64,000 bases of DNA, taken from assembly GCA_000507305.1 (NCBI GenBank), contig DF239242.1:126685-190684 (forward strand). Direction: 5' to 3'. The stretch is from Breviolum minutum Mf 1.05b.01. Lineage: Eukaryota > Sar > Dinophyceae > Suessiales > Symbiodiniaceae. The translations under genes were made by a program, and so were the position numbers. Below, in pieces: positions 19,901 through 31,343 of the stretch; positions within the stretch are counted from its first letter, which is position 1, and each line of letters begins with the position of its first letter. The notes under the pieces were generated by a model. The model ran no database searches, was not told the origin of the DNA, and saw only the letters and a list, made by a program, of their open reading frames with translations.

Positions 19901-22860
19901 AATAGGGAAATGGATCACTTCCCCCCCAGTAGTTGAAAAACATAACATCCCTTTATATAAATATCATCAGTCACTGGTGCCAAACTTCAGCATTGTCCTT
20001 ACATCTTTTCTGGGCTTCACAGCAAGAAGTTCAAGGCAACAAATGAATCAAGTTCTCACTGGGGCAGTATACGACGTCACTTCAAAACTTGATGGGGAAC
20101 TTCAGGCTATCCTTAATCACTATCAACCACTCTCAACCACTCTCACTTATTATATATCTACTGAATACCACGTATGTATCTGGTCAATAACCCTATTTGA
20201 AGTTCATTACATTTCTACCCATTTGTTACAAACACTAGCTGAAGCTGATGTTTGAACAATCCAGTATTTCTCATTGAAATGGCACTCCACCAAACGAACC
20301 GAGAGTCACATTGGTTTACCAAGTCACGTTGACAGTGGGACTAGTAGACAGCTCGGAGGATGGTACTGGAAGGCCTGAACGAACGACTGCAAATTGCCAT
20401 GCGTAAGGTGGTGCATGGCCAACATGAAGGGTCACTCCATCTAAATGTAGGCTGTGTAGGTTTGATGATAAGGAAGATGATGGTGATGATGATAAGGAAC
20501 AAAGTGCAGTAGCTACCGTAGTAGGTGAAATTAACATGAATGGCACACAAGTGTCACATAATATGCTCAAACAAAGACATCTTTGGACCCCGGACATGAT
20601 ATTGAAGTTATAGGTCGCTCACCAAGCATGAGCAAATATGAGCAAAAACCACGTGGAACTGGGAACATTCCCATTGCTGCTCTAGATTGCAAAAAAAAAA
20701 CTGCACAGGACATGGGTCGATCATTGAAATCAATCAGGGTTTCACCCAATTTGCGATAGGCCCACCACAATCTTTGGAATGCTATTACTGTTACCCATGT
20801 GCCCCCCCCCGCCCCCCCCCGGGAACCTCCTGATGAACTGCTTGGACTTTTGCGGCAAACAGGTGGTACTGTTCAACATCGGATTCGTCAACTTGCAAGC
20901 TTCCAGGACCTCAGACCTTGAAAGGTGGGGCCATTGGGGCCATTGCATGGCATTGAAATTTGCAACATGGGACCATGGGAGAAACAAAAATCATACCATC
21001 TTCATACCATCTTCATAATTCATACCGAACTTCAACGAATAATCAGCGAACTGAATCTGAGAAGCATGCTGTTGATGAATGAAATATCTGGATGTTTCCA
21101 ATGGCTTGGTGTAGGACTGCCACCAACCTTTCCCGTCCCAGTCCAGTCACTGTAGAAGACACCGTTGAGGCTGAGATGGTGAGCAACGGGTCAATCAAGC
21201 AACCTTGCTTTGGAGCCATCCATTCATTGTGTCAACGCAAGAACTTGAGCACTCAAGTGAAATGAGGAAATGTCCCCACAGCACGTGTTTTGGAGTTGAG
21301 AATTTTAAGACATCATCAGGACATCACATCAACATATATGCATGTTGCTGTTTTTTTCTTCGTCATGTGTGTCTTGAAATGTCAAGTACTGTAACTCTCA
21401 AAGCTCTTGGCAAACAAAGATCTGCAAGCTCACCAAGAAGGTGAAGGATAACATGATAACTGCTGTGTTTTTACAAAAACCAACTGCTTGCAAAGGTGAA
21501 TCTGTGAGACAACTTCACCACCCAGCAACACAGGAGCAATTTGGAGCTGCGAACTGACTGCACAAATGAAGTTGATGATACCTGGCACAAGTTGTACTTC
21601 TTGAAACGTATATCTACATATATACAAATATATCAACATCTCAAAATGGCCGGTGAAACAAAATCCTCACCTTCTCCTTTGGATGTAGTGAATTTTTGTG
21701 TGCAAGTTCTTGTAAGATGTTTGTTCTTCAACAAGCATGTCTGCCAATTGTATTGCAGGATAGGTTTGTCCAAATAAAGAATATTTTGGTGCAAACATGT
21801 TTGGACAAAACAGCATGCACGTGTAAAGATAGCTCTGGAATTGTTTAATGGAATTTAGCGAAAAAATATGTTGAGGTTGAAAACATGTACAGTAAGTTCA
21901 TGTCTTACCTGAACAAACTCAATGATTCATAAAAACTCCCCAACACATCACAGGTTTGTAAATAAAAGTTGGAAAATAGGTTCCTTCAACAATAAATACA
22001 AACGAGTAAATATGAGATCTATAATTCGCCTAAATAACATTATCGGACGCCAGGAAAAAGCGTTATATGAATGAATCAAAATACTGAAAAAACAAACAAG
22101 CAAAAAATTGCACCTGGACCTTCCAGTGTGGCTGCCTTACATGGTTCCGTTACAGGGTGTCAATTCACCATCCCTTAGGGTCATATTGGCACCCCGAGAC
22201 TTCGAAGCTCAAAGTTTGGCTTCGAAAACCCCAGTGAGAAATTTGTCCGCGCCTGCCAGTAATGAAATTCAACAGTGAGGAATCGTTGAGACACCACACG
22301 GAAATGCGATCACTCGAAGTCAACTGGCACCTTATGTTGGGCAGCAAAATTGTAGGAATTGCATCATGACTTCCAAAATCTATCCCAAATCATGGTGTAT
22401 AGGCTCCATCACCTTCATTTGAATAATGGTATTTCAATGTATTTGACCGGTATTTGGGGAAATGATGATTTTGAAATTCGAAGCCTGAATGGAAGATCAT
22501 CTTGATTCCTCCTATCCTAAAACCAGCCTTTAATTTCTGTTGGGAGTTTTTTCACTCGAACATGTAGCAAGATCGGCAGGGTAAAGGCCGGCGTTGGAGG
22601 AATGCCTCGCAATAGATGCTTTCACCAGGATCTATCTTTGACAAGTTCAGCCGGAATATGAGTCAACATGTTTCCACTAAACTAAGAAGTTCTGAAATGT
22701 CATGAAATGAATGTAGAATCCTTGGAGCATTTACTGACATGTTTGCCAGATGTAGCTCAGATTCAATCACCAGTCTGGATTTTATTTCACCAAGCTGGAC
22801 GTCCTAGAAATAAGGGATGTTTCCACCCAACGGGAAGGGGTGATCAAATAGTCCACTTGC
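17000..22860. other. Mostly non-coding stretch
   Basis: I see no convincing gene here. Weak coding-like frames occur at 17606-17361 (-), after an acceptor-like TCTCTTTCCAG at about 17426, and at 19344-19802 (+), but neither has supporting neighbours. The block holds one family-1 inverted-repeat element (19219-19322), poly-C runs near 18300, 19520, 19920 and 20805, and a TCATACCATCT direct repeat near 21000. Confidence 0.5.
19219..19322. mobile_element. Short inverted-repeat element, family 1
   Basis: The left end reads ACCCCCCTGGAAGTTTAACA then TAGCCCCTGAAA; the right end on the reverse strand reads AGCCCCCCGAAGTTTAACAT then ATCCCCTGAAAA. The core contains AGTTTCCTTTTGGGATTCCC, similar in position and wording to the cores of the 42.5 and 62.9 kb copies (GAGATTCCTTTTGGA). 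Length is about 104 bp. Confidence 0.75.
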
Positions 22861-22866
22861 ATCCAC

Positions 22867-23133
22867 TTGCACAATGAATACGAACAGAAACACCCTGCAG
22901 TCATTTTTCATCGCGCAAAGTGTTTTCCACTCCGTGTTTCCGACAGGAAATCAATCTACATCGTGGATTGTCCCCTAGCTATGTTTGACTACCGGTGGCA
23001 ACCCGCTTGGAATTCGGAAGATGTTCGGCTTGGAAGATACACACAATCTCCGAATAATCTGACATGGCTATGGGGAAAAGCTGCAGTCAGCATGTCTGTA
23101 CCTATTTGCAGTGGGGATACTTTCTATTGCTAG
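22867..23133 (+). CDS. Coding-like ORF, 88 codons
   Basis: The open frame has a balanced globular composition (several Trp, Tyr, Cys, Arg, Asp) in a local GC-richer block. It starts at a non-ATG codon, so it is probably an internal or 3' exon. The stop is at 23133, and a donor-like TCT|GTACCT precedes it near 23097. It lies about 100 bp before another coding-like block on the same strand (23236-23449). No domain is recognised. Confidence 0.4.
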   Translation: MHNEYEQKHPAVIFHRAKCFPLRVSDRKSIYIVDCPLAMFDYRWQPAWNSEDVRLGRYTQSPNNLTWLWGKAAVSMSVPICSGDTFYC

Positions 23134-23235
23134 ATATAAATAAGATAGAATCACCGGGTGGCCTAAGATATCTACTGTAAACTCCCTTCTCCAGAAATCA
23201 AACCAGCATGCCTGCCAAAGATGTGGTCACAGCGT

Positions 23236-23449
23236 GCGGGTGTCATCACCTTCACCTGTGGGGACGGTCGTCAGATCTATCAGTATCGAGGTATCCAACA
23301 CCGGTGACGTCGCGGTAAAACAGCCCAGTCACACAACCACATCTGGCAGTCGAAATGCCGTCAAATTCATCATCTTTGTGACTGGCTTCAGGTGCTTCAA
23401 GACAAACAGCAGTGAAGAGGTGTCAGCCTCGCAGGACTTCAAAGCCTAA
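23236..23449 (+). CDS. Coding-like 3' exon, beta-rich
   Basis: Following GTGGTCACAG|C at 23235, the frame is open for 70 codons to TAA at 23449. The block is GC-rich and its translation alternates Val, Ser, Thr and Gly in a way suited to beta strands, with one Cys. It may form one gene with 22867-23133. No family is assigned. Confidence 0.4.
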
Positions 23450-24149
23450 GCTGGATCTAAAACGGTAGTTGCACAGGTTCCACATCCATGGCCACCACTC
23501 TCTATATGGAAGTTCACGAGATACTCTCTTAACCCCCAAAAAAAATCTCTTTAATCGCAGCTCACAGGTCCCCTGCCCAGAAACCACCTTTTCAGCCATT
23601 TTCTTAGAATCTCTCGTTTGATTCTACAGAGGGAGCGGGGTATGCTCCCACATGAGGCCTTAAAATGCTTGAAATCAAAGATATATAAACACGCTGTACA
23701 TGCCACATCCTGCAACCGCCTCGTGAAACACTCATCCTTCAAGTACTGTACATTCAAATAATAATCTAGGCATATATAGTTAAATAATGATAAAGGAACA
23801 CATCTGGAAAATTCTGGAAAATTCATCAACATGGATTCTCTGTAAAATCAGCAAGTTATAAAACAATGATTTCTCTCTAAAATCACATGAGCATATGCTG
23901 CAACGAGGTTTCAAAAATACTCCTCTCTAAAATGATGCGAGATGGGTCACCTAAACCTGAACTCAGAGAGCATGACAAAAAAAATCAAAGTGTCCAAAAA
24001 ATCCACCTAAAAAAAACAATTTAGCTAGAGCATATATTACTTGATTTTAGAGAGGAAAATGGAAGGGTATCAAAAAACAAAGTAGCAAACCATTTATAAT
24101 ATCTATCATTAAAATCCCATTGCGAGCATTTTGCACTATTTTTTTTTGC

Positions 24150-24458
24150 TGAATGTTTCCTCTCTTCCAGGAGCCACCACTTGGCAATGGTACCAATGTA
24201 CGTCGACCGTGGGCGGATGTGTACCGTTTTGGGGCATTGGTGGTAGTGCCCATCCTTACACACCTTGGCCAAGGAGCTGTTTATCGCCATCATGGTGACA
24301 GGCCATGGAACTTTCGGATCAGTAGTCAACACCCACAATGGACATTGATTGCCTGCGCCAAACATGGCGATTCATCAGCAAAACTGAGAGGATGCCGAAT
24401 GCCAACGATATCATCAACGATCTTGCCTTTGCATAGTCAAACAATAAACATGTCGTGA
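24150..24458. other. GC-rich coding-like block, strand unresolved
   Basis: The plus strand has a very good acceptor (long T tract, CCTCTCTTCCAG|GAG at about 24170) and an open frame to 24458. The minus strand is open from 24365 to 24021 with a protein-like, Trp/Pro/Lys-containing translation. Both frames cover the same GC-rich 200 bp. One of them is probably an exon; I cannot tell which. No domain is recognised on either strand. Confidence 0.45.
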
Positions 24459-24907
24459 AGATGAGGAAGAACATGCCAACGTGCTGATGAAACTTCGGAA
24501 GATCATGCAAGTGGCCAACACCTGAGGCGAATGGATGTTCATATCACTTCAAAATGCGTCTCAAATGATAATCAAGAATTCATCTTAATAGAGAAACAGG
24601 CCCTAGTTCATGTGGTGCTCCACGGGGCAAGTTCAGCTTCTATTTTGTATCACAGGCTTGTCAAGCTACTATCCAACACAAAACTACTCCAATTCCTATA
24701 GCAATTATTTTGGTAAGGTTGGTATAACATGATGCCAACAAAAAAACAATTAATCCTATCTTATAGTCCCATAAATTTGAAAAAACTATTCACCAATGTC
24801 ACCTGGCCCTCACTTCAAGGAAATCACTTTTTGCCCAACTCCAACCCACATCTGTGCCTCTTTAGTGTGGCCAACTGAGTTGCTCCCCTCACATCCTCAA
24901 CACCTCA

Positions 24908-24931
24908 ACGGGTGGTGACGTCACCACCCGT
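24908..24931. other. 24-bp perfect palindrome
   Basis: ACGGGTGGTGAC is followed directly by GTCACCACCCGT, with no spacer. The centre is TGACGTCA, identical to a CRE/bZIP core site. It lies in a short GC-rich island between AT-rich flanks. A DNA-binding dimer site is possible; a recombination remnant is an alternative. Confidence 0.6.
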
Positions 24932-25025
24932 AGCTGACCCCGGGTGCCAACAAGGAGATCTCCTGCTCCACCTGGTTGCACTCGTGGAGGCAACGGCGCC
25001 GCTTTTTCAATATATGTATAATGTA

Positions 25026-25782
25026 TTATAATGTGTAACTTATATCTTTCCAACATCTGAATCTTAGATAAAGATACATGTGAACGGCAAACATGAGGTA
25101 GAGGGATGGTATTTCAATAAAAATGACTCTGTGGTACAACTTGTCCATGCAACTAGGCTTGTTTTTTGAAGATGCCGCCCTAATATGACGCGCACACAAA
25201 AGAAGCGTGCCAAACAAATGCGCAATTGCATTATCTTGCATCAAATGACTGAACTTGAGAGTCTTGAAAACAAAAGTGTTCCAATTACCATTCCCTGCTT
25301 GACAAGTACAGGCCAACCAAAACAGAAATGCCATGATATGCCTAGCTAGACCCACTTTCACTTCCATACGTCCAAACTTGCAGTAAGCCCAGGCCGTTTT
25401 TGGACTTCCCCAATTGGCCTGGCTGATGAATTTCATGTTTTTTTTCCAACTTGGAACTGGCCGAAGTTCCAATCTCCTCAAGGATTCGGGGCTTGTTGTC
25501 ATGATCTGTTTCGAAGCCACTTCCGGGTATTGGGGATAGAAACAAATCGAGTTGTCCAAGCATGATTGTTTTTTGGCTGGCTGTTAGTTTGTTATGTTGC
25601 CATGCCCCACACCTTTGGATGCCGATAAGGTATTTCGGAGTGGATGGGAAAGGTAGGCTCCCAGTTGGTGAAAATGACATGATACCTGATACCTTAATTG
25701 GATATGATTCAATATGCCCATTCATCGTGAGGGCACAACAACTTAATGCCACACTGAAATTGAACTTAGCCCTGAAAAACAA
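25026..25782 (-). CDS. Candidate two-exon gene
   Basis: Two minus-strand frames overlap (25782-25342 and 25559-25026). A join of ACGTATGGAA|GTGAAA (25362/25361) with TACTTGTCAAG|CA (25298/25297) is in phase (phase 1) and links the N-terminal frame, rich in Ser/Pro/Lys/Gly, to a C-terminal segment with His/Cys and an aromatic hydrophobic tail. The intron is 64 nt. An in-frame ATG occurs near the start of the first exon. The opposite strand also has a 160-codon frame at 25562-26044, so strand assignment is not certain. No family is recognised. Confidence 0.4.
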
Positions 25783-26049
25783 GCACCCCGAAAGGAAAGC
25801 AGTCTTCCAACCATCATGTTTTTTTTCCGGGTGTATGATATGTGATATGGTGATTTGTCAGCTCTATTTTCTGTGCTCGTGTTTCCTTCCAAAATTCGGC
25901 ATATCTTTGACAAATAAGTGGCAAGTTAAAATGCTGGGAATACCCTGGACCGTTCCAAGATTGCGAGTTTTGCTTGTCCACCTGATACCGTCCAGCAATT
26001 TTCTAAATGGCAAGTTACCAACATGGTCAACAATTACCTGGTGAGCGCC

Positions 26050-28080
26050 CAACGGGCCCAACATAATGCATATTAGGATGAAAGTTGTTTTTTCTTTACC
26101 AGGGCAATGTTCTGTTTTTTTTCCCTCCCACTTTTTTTCCATGTTCTGTTTTCAACAATAAGGGCTAGCTGGCTAGAATAACATGTCCAAAGGAGTCAAT
26201 ACAGGTGCCTCCCAACCAAACTGTACAAAGGTTTTTTTGTTCTTCAATAAAGCCCAAATACATCTACAAGCTACTGAATTATGGCCTTGCATCTACACCC
26301 TCCCAAAAAAAGAACTAGTTTTAGTCAGTCAGAAATGTCAATTTGACGCTAACCCAATATGACTTTTTATTTCAAAAGAAAGACCGCCAATAGTTCTGCA
26401 CCATCTGTAATTGTCAGTTTGAAGTTTTCACCTATTCCGAAAAATCTCACCAATTTGAAGCCTAGCTGCATATCAAAGCACCGCCCCTCGCGGTAGCAGA
26501 TCCATTTCAGCTTAAGTCATGATAGCATTACCTGATGTCGCCTTTCTGAAATTTGAAGTTTCATCTTGCAAAGTGGCAAATTCATGTGCCAATTATCCAA
26601 CTGAAACTGTTTCTTGTGGGGCTTATTGGGAGGCCAGTTGCTGTTTTTAATATTTTGACCGTTTTGATGCAGCTTAGGAAGCATCAGGAACTCAACAAAA
26701 CACAAGGCCAGAGTCCCGAGCACAAGGATCTTCTGCGGCTTCCAATTTCAAGGTACCAAGTTGAAGTTGTAGCAATTTTATTTCCTTTGGATCCCCAATC
26801 TGCAATCTGGATAAACTATTTTTCAGTTCCCGACCTTCATTGGGTGTCAGGCAAAGTTTGAATGGAAAGTGGGGGGGGGGTGGATACCTACCTGCCCAGC
26901 CCTCGCCTTTGAGGATACATTTTTGTGGCTGGGTAGCTTCCATATTCTGAAACAAATGGGTCCATTGGCGGCTTCGGTCAAACATACATTCTACAAGGCT
27001 GACTTCAGGTGTTGGTGCACTGCGGAAAAGCATCCGTGTTTCAATGCATGTGGTGCAATCACTTGGGACTTGTGATCACTTTTTGGAAACACTTTCTGTG
27101 TTAGGCTGCCAAATCTTGTTATCAAGCCGAAAAATCTAAAATTCACTTCTCTATTCGGCGATACGTTCTTCTTCAACAGCTCTGCAGCTCGCCACTTGTG
27201 TTTTGGTCAGTGAGAAGTACCTTGAAAAAGCTATCATTTGTTAAGCGCATGTTTCCCGGAGAAAAACAATGCCTCTGCACAAAAACAAGGATCATCCTGA
27301 CCCCCTGAAGGGATGATGTTCAACCATGTGATGTGCAAGTCAAATCCCTGGCACTCAAGTTGGCACCTACTTCGAAAGGGTGACTTGAAAGCGTTTTAAG
27401 TTGAGCACATAAGTCTCAACCAAGAATTGATGTCCAGATCCATTTATTCTATTTCAGTCGGAAGTCAATTTCGGGCAAGCCGTGGTTGATCGTAAGGCAC
27501 CAAGTGATAACGACTATAGTCCTACTGAAATTCACAAAGCAAAGGGCTTGAGCAGCAATGGAAAGCACACTTTGAGTTAAGCTCTGCATGTGAACTTGCT
27601 CTCTGGGATTTTATGGGCCAAGTGCCCACACGACCCCATCCTTTCGCCATGCATGTCTGGTAAGGACCTCTTCTTCAGTAGAACGCCCTAGGCCAAGTTT
27701 GTTGCATTTATTCTTTAATCTTGGCACGACGAGAGGATATAAGTCATCCAAGGCGACTCTTGACAAAGCAGGGTACCAAAGCTTCCAAACAAAGTGATGT
27801 CTCCCTGGTAACTCAACGGTGAAATGGAAAGACTATTTGCCCGGAAAGTCTCACCAACACACCTCTTCGCCACACCTCTCAGTCTCAAGTGACCTTTGAA
27901 AATGAATGAAAACGGCCCTGAAAAAAACATTTCCCAACGTGGCATCACACATGTCATTTGGCTAAACCCAGGGACAACAAAGAAATGGCACACGCACAGA
28001 GGTCGGATCACCTCCTCAACAGATGCCGATGTCTTCCTCGAGAAATCTTCACTGCCTGTACCTTCCCTGCGCTTTTTTTA
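26050..28080. other. Mostly non-coding stretch
   Basis: I found no gene I can support. Short frames at 26553-26861 (+), 27033-26692 (-) and 28011-27715 (-) are open but overlap each other on opposite strands. In the last one an acceptor-like TGTTTTTTTCAG lies near 27930. A run of nine or more G occurs at 26871. Confidence 0.4.
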
Positions 28081-28082
28081 AG

Positions 28083-28292
28083 CTAACACCATGTTGTGGG
28101 CCTTTAGAATGGCATCCCAGATGTGTTGTAAGCACACAGTATGGTGTAGCTAAAGAAGTCCTCAGCCTCCTGGAGATGGCCGATGCAAGAGTCATCACCT
28201 TCAGTTTCACGGCGCTGGTTCTCCAGTTGGTCGCTCTACACATATCTCTCCAAAGAGCTGGAAATATTGGAAATGAGACCTCTGTCATGTAG
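28083..28292 (+). CDS. Candidate 3' exon with hydrophobic helix
   Basis: After the pyrimidine-rich acceptor CTGCGCTTTTTTTAAG|CTA the frame runs 69 codons in phase 0 to TAG at 28292. It contains a Cys pair at the start, then a hydrophobic helix of about 20 residues (VITFSFTALVLQLVALHI) suited to a membrane span. The minus strand over 28342-28049 is also open and has a donor-like CTGAAG|GTGATG with an acceptor 29 nt away, so the opposite orientation remains possible. Confidence 0.35.
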   Translation, partial: LTPCCGPLEWHPRCVVSTQYGVAKEVLSLLEMADARVITFSFTALVLQLVALHISLQRAGNIGNETSVM

Positions 28293-28476
28293 AAAATGAA
28301 GATCTTTCCTATGATGTTTGGGTGAAGTCTCAAATGCCACAAAGCTCCTTATGCAAGGGAATATGCTGTACATCCCATGGTCCGAAGCGATTCTCATGGC
28401 TTCTCCAAGATGCTTGCTTAGACAACGGGTTTTGAAAAATAGGTCAAGTAGACACAGACTTTTGGACTGGCAGGCT

Positions 28477-29385
28477 TCAACCTGAATACATCGGAGACCT
28501 CAACCAGTGAGACACTACAGAGGTAGTTGATGATCGAAACACCTTTCCAATGTTTCCGTTCTTGTGTTTGGGTCTCTTCCTTTTCTGGAAACCTGGTAAC
28601 ATGAAGTTCTTCACCAATCTGCCAACACCAAGTTTGGTGAAGTGTCCCTCACTGCAGGTTCTGAGGCCAACAAATTCTTTTTTGACCTCACAGCTCTGTA
28701 TTTCCAACTTCACGACCTACGTTGCATGCTGCGACCTTGGGAAATACTATAGCAACCCAGGGAGCTCTTTAGCTCTTGGGTGGCTTACAACACGGAACAT
28801 GCTTCACACAGCATGGAGGTGTTTTCTGAATCACCTGTGCTGCAGGATCCTCTTTGGCAAGGCGCTGGAATAGGGTTTGGCCCGAGAAAGATGGGGTGAC
28901 ACGTGCAATTGAAGCAACCGTTGTTTCCGACAAAGGAATGTCAACTTACCACAGCTTCTTCCCAACTTGGTGGCTTTCCAGGTCATCTTCCAGAAACCTG
29001 TGGTGTTCATCATTGCCTTGCTGTTTTTTACCACGACTATCCAGTGCAAGCAGTTGCAACTACATACCATATTGGATGCCATAACTGGCGGCACCATCCT
29101 GATCTCAATGGACCTTTTTGGCATTAAGACTGCCATTTTTACTAACTTTGCATCACTGACATCTGGTGCTGACCAGGAACTTGTGGACACCAATGCCCTG
29201 TCAACAAAACATTCTCCTGTCATGAAACAAACCTCGCGACAAAGATGGCAGCCATCTTGGTGAAAGGAGTCACCCCTGACTTTGCGCGGGCAAATGCCAG
29301 CTGATTTTTCCCAACAAAACATGGAGTGAATGAAATGAATCAAAGGTTGAAGCTTGGCACAAAAAGGTAAAGCGAACCCTTTCAT
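28477..29385. other. Coding-like block, strand unresolved
   Basis: The minus strand has frames at 29385-28831 (184 codons) and 28713-28477; the plus strand has frames at 28550-28873, 28903-29127 and 28967-29263. An acceptor-like CCTGTGCTGCAG|GAT lies at about 28846 on the plus strand. The density of long frames suggests exons, but I cannot pick a consistent chain. No domain is recognised. Confidence 0.3.
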
Positions 29386-29530
29386 AAATGCCTAGAGGTT
29401 GGAAAAGAACAGGACCAAATTAAGGGCGGCATTTATTCACCAGCGTGGTCACCCATCTATTGTGTGATGACGAGCGAAGGGCAAGAAATAGCTCCAACAC
29501 GACACTTCCAAGATGCCGAAATGGTACTTG

Positions 29531-30969
29531 CTATCCCACATCCATGACATCTAACTGTGGGACTTCAAACTGCGAGTTGGCTTTGTAGGCGTAGGGTTTC
29601 AGTGAGCATTCGACTTGGATAGATCGAGACTTCACAGGAGTCACAAGAAGACTCATGAGTGAAACTCCTCTAACATCACCACATGTATTCTTAAGCCATG
29701 CAGGTGATGACTTACTCTCACGCGAAGGTGCTGAAGTACCAAGGGCAAATGACAACTTGAATTTCCGAATTTGCGTGGCACGTGTCCCTGCAATCCTAAG
29801 ACATGTCAGTGACTTGGACTGTGATGGAAAATCTGTTGGATTTGGCAATTGCGGTGTGATTTCCAACACTGGGCTGATGGAAGTTGCAGTTTCAGTTGCA
29901 GCTTTTTTGCTTTGCTGGATACTTTCAGGCGTAGATATCAACTTTGGATGTTGATATCTCAAGGCAGCTTGGAGACCTGGAGTCTCAGATGGAAATGCTG
30001 GTATTAAAAATACCAAAGGTGGCCACATTTGACCCATGAAACCCGTGAAGTTGAAAGTTTCCGATGATTCCATTTTTGGGCTCAAAAACGGCCATATAAA
30101 ACGTTACTTTCCGGCCACATTTGTGCGAAGAGGTCTGGCATCTCTGGGGTTTGACAGTGATCACCATGGTTGGGGATGCGTGACCCGACTTCGGCCAAGC
30201 TACGAACCTTCAAAGGTGGTCTCATTGAAGGCGGGTCACCGTGATCTGAAGGATCTTGTGATCCTACCGATTTCGGTCCCACACATTCCACACAACATTC
30301 AGCTAAGGCAGCCACCAAGAAGGTCAAATCTAATAGATCTAATGAAGGAACAGCATCACACTCAGCACAGTTGTGACAAGATCTGATTGGATTGTATGAT
30401 TCACAGAAGGTATTGCCATTGGTTGGGCAGGATGTTTTTTTGTGTAATTCACAAAAGGCATTGCCATTAGTTGGGCAGTATGTTTTTTTGTGTAATTCAC
30501 AAAAGGCATTGCCATTAGTTGGGCAGTATGTTTTTTTGTGCAACTCAAAGGAATGACGACAAACAAATGGATCAAATCTACATTTTGACATTTGTTCCAC
30601 ACTTACCTCCCAACATCCATGCGTTTTCGTCGGATTTCTTGTGAGTTTCTTGCTCGCCTCTGTATGCCACTTTTCCTTCCAAAGTTCATCCATTTCATAT
30701 CCACCAGGTTCATTTGAAGTCAACATTTCAACTCTGGCATCACTGGCTCCATCTCGAATCTCAACCATTTCATTTTTCCAACTTGGGCCTTTACCCAAGT
30801 CTGTAGCATGCTTGAGGTAGAAAGATGTTGATAAGGTCCAATTCAATGTGCTAACAAGTTGACTCCACAAAATCAACCGTGAAGTGTCCATGGTCCCATT
30901 TTTGCAGGTTAGGTGGGTCGAAATCCTTTGAACATTTTCAAGGTGAAGAGCGTGATCTGCCCTCTTCAA
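29531..30969 (-). CDS. Paralogue of 1.7-2.5 kb segment, with Cys-rich repeat
   Basis: Two minus-strand frames: 30969-30082 (295 codons, the longest non-simple-repeat frame outside 54-56 kb) and 30085-29531 (184 codons). A strong donor, TGGGAG|GTAAGT, at about 30608 suggests an exon upstream of it. Between 30395 and 30547 lies a 48-bp tandem repeat. The part after it ends in RPPLK at AAG|GTTCGT (30208), the same position as the donor in the 1.7-2.5 kb copy. The next block starts AALRY, but here the base before it is A rather than G (CCAA instead of TTCAG), so the paralogous acceptor is lost or shifted by one. This copy may be spliced differently or decayed. No family is recognised. Confidence 0.45.
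30395..30547. repeat. 48-bp tandem repeat, about three copies
   Basis: The unit GTTGGGCAGTATGTTTTTTT plus 28 bp (GTGTAATTCACAAAAGGCAT and TGCCATTA) is repeated with few differences. The unit is 16 codons, and on the minus strand it reads in frame as CPTNGNAFCELHKKTY, giving two Cys per repeat. The flanking partial units diverge. Confidence 0.9.
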
Positions 30970-31343
30970 TCAACTTTTGTGCACCACAACTGATTTGTTT
31001 TTTCACATTGGGAAAGCTTGGACCCTTTTCTGGCAATGTCTCTTATATCCAAAAGTTACGTGACTTGTGGTTAGTAACTGCAACCATCCCTGGGTATATC
31101 CTTTGACTCTAGAGGAGTTGTCCATTCAACAAAATTGAAGATCCCTAGATCTCTCACAACGACACCACCACAACAAGAAATGTCTTCCTGCCATGCATGG
31201 AGGGGAATAGAAGTTCCCTAAAAAGATCATGGTAATCAAAGGATTAACCAATCATGGAATCAGGAAGATGCATGTTCATCTGGTTCATAGCCCAGATTTT
31301 CTCATTTTGGCCAACCTACATGTTGGTTGATTCCATGGACTAC

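Noticed and set aside
30067-30085. Resemblance to the dinoflagellate spliced-leader 3' part (CCATTTT..GGCTCAA)
   Set aside because: The match needs inserted bases and lacks the 5' part; other CCATTTT-like strings in the window fit equally poorly. Not evidence for spliced-leader relics or for the lineage.
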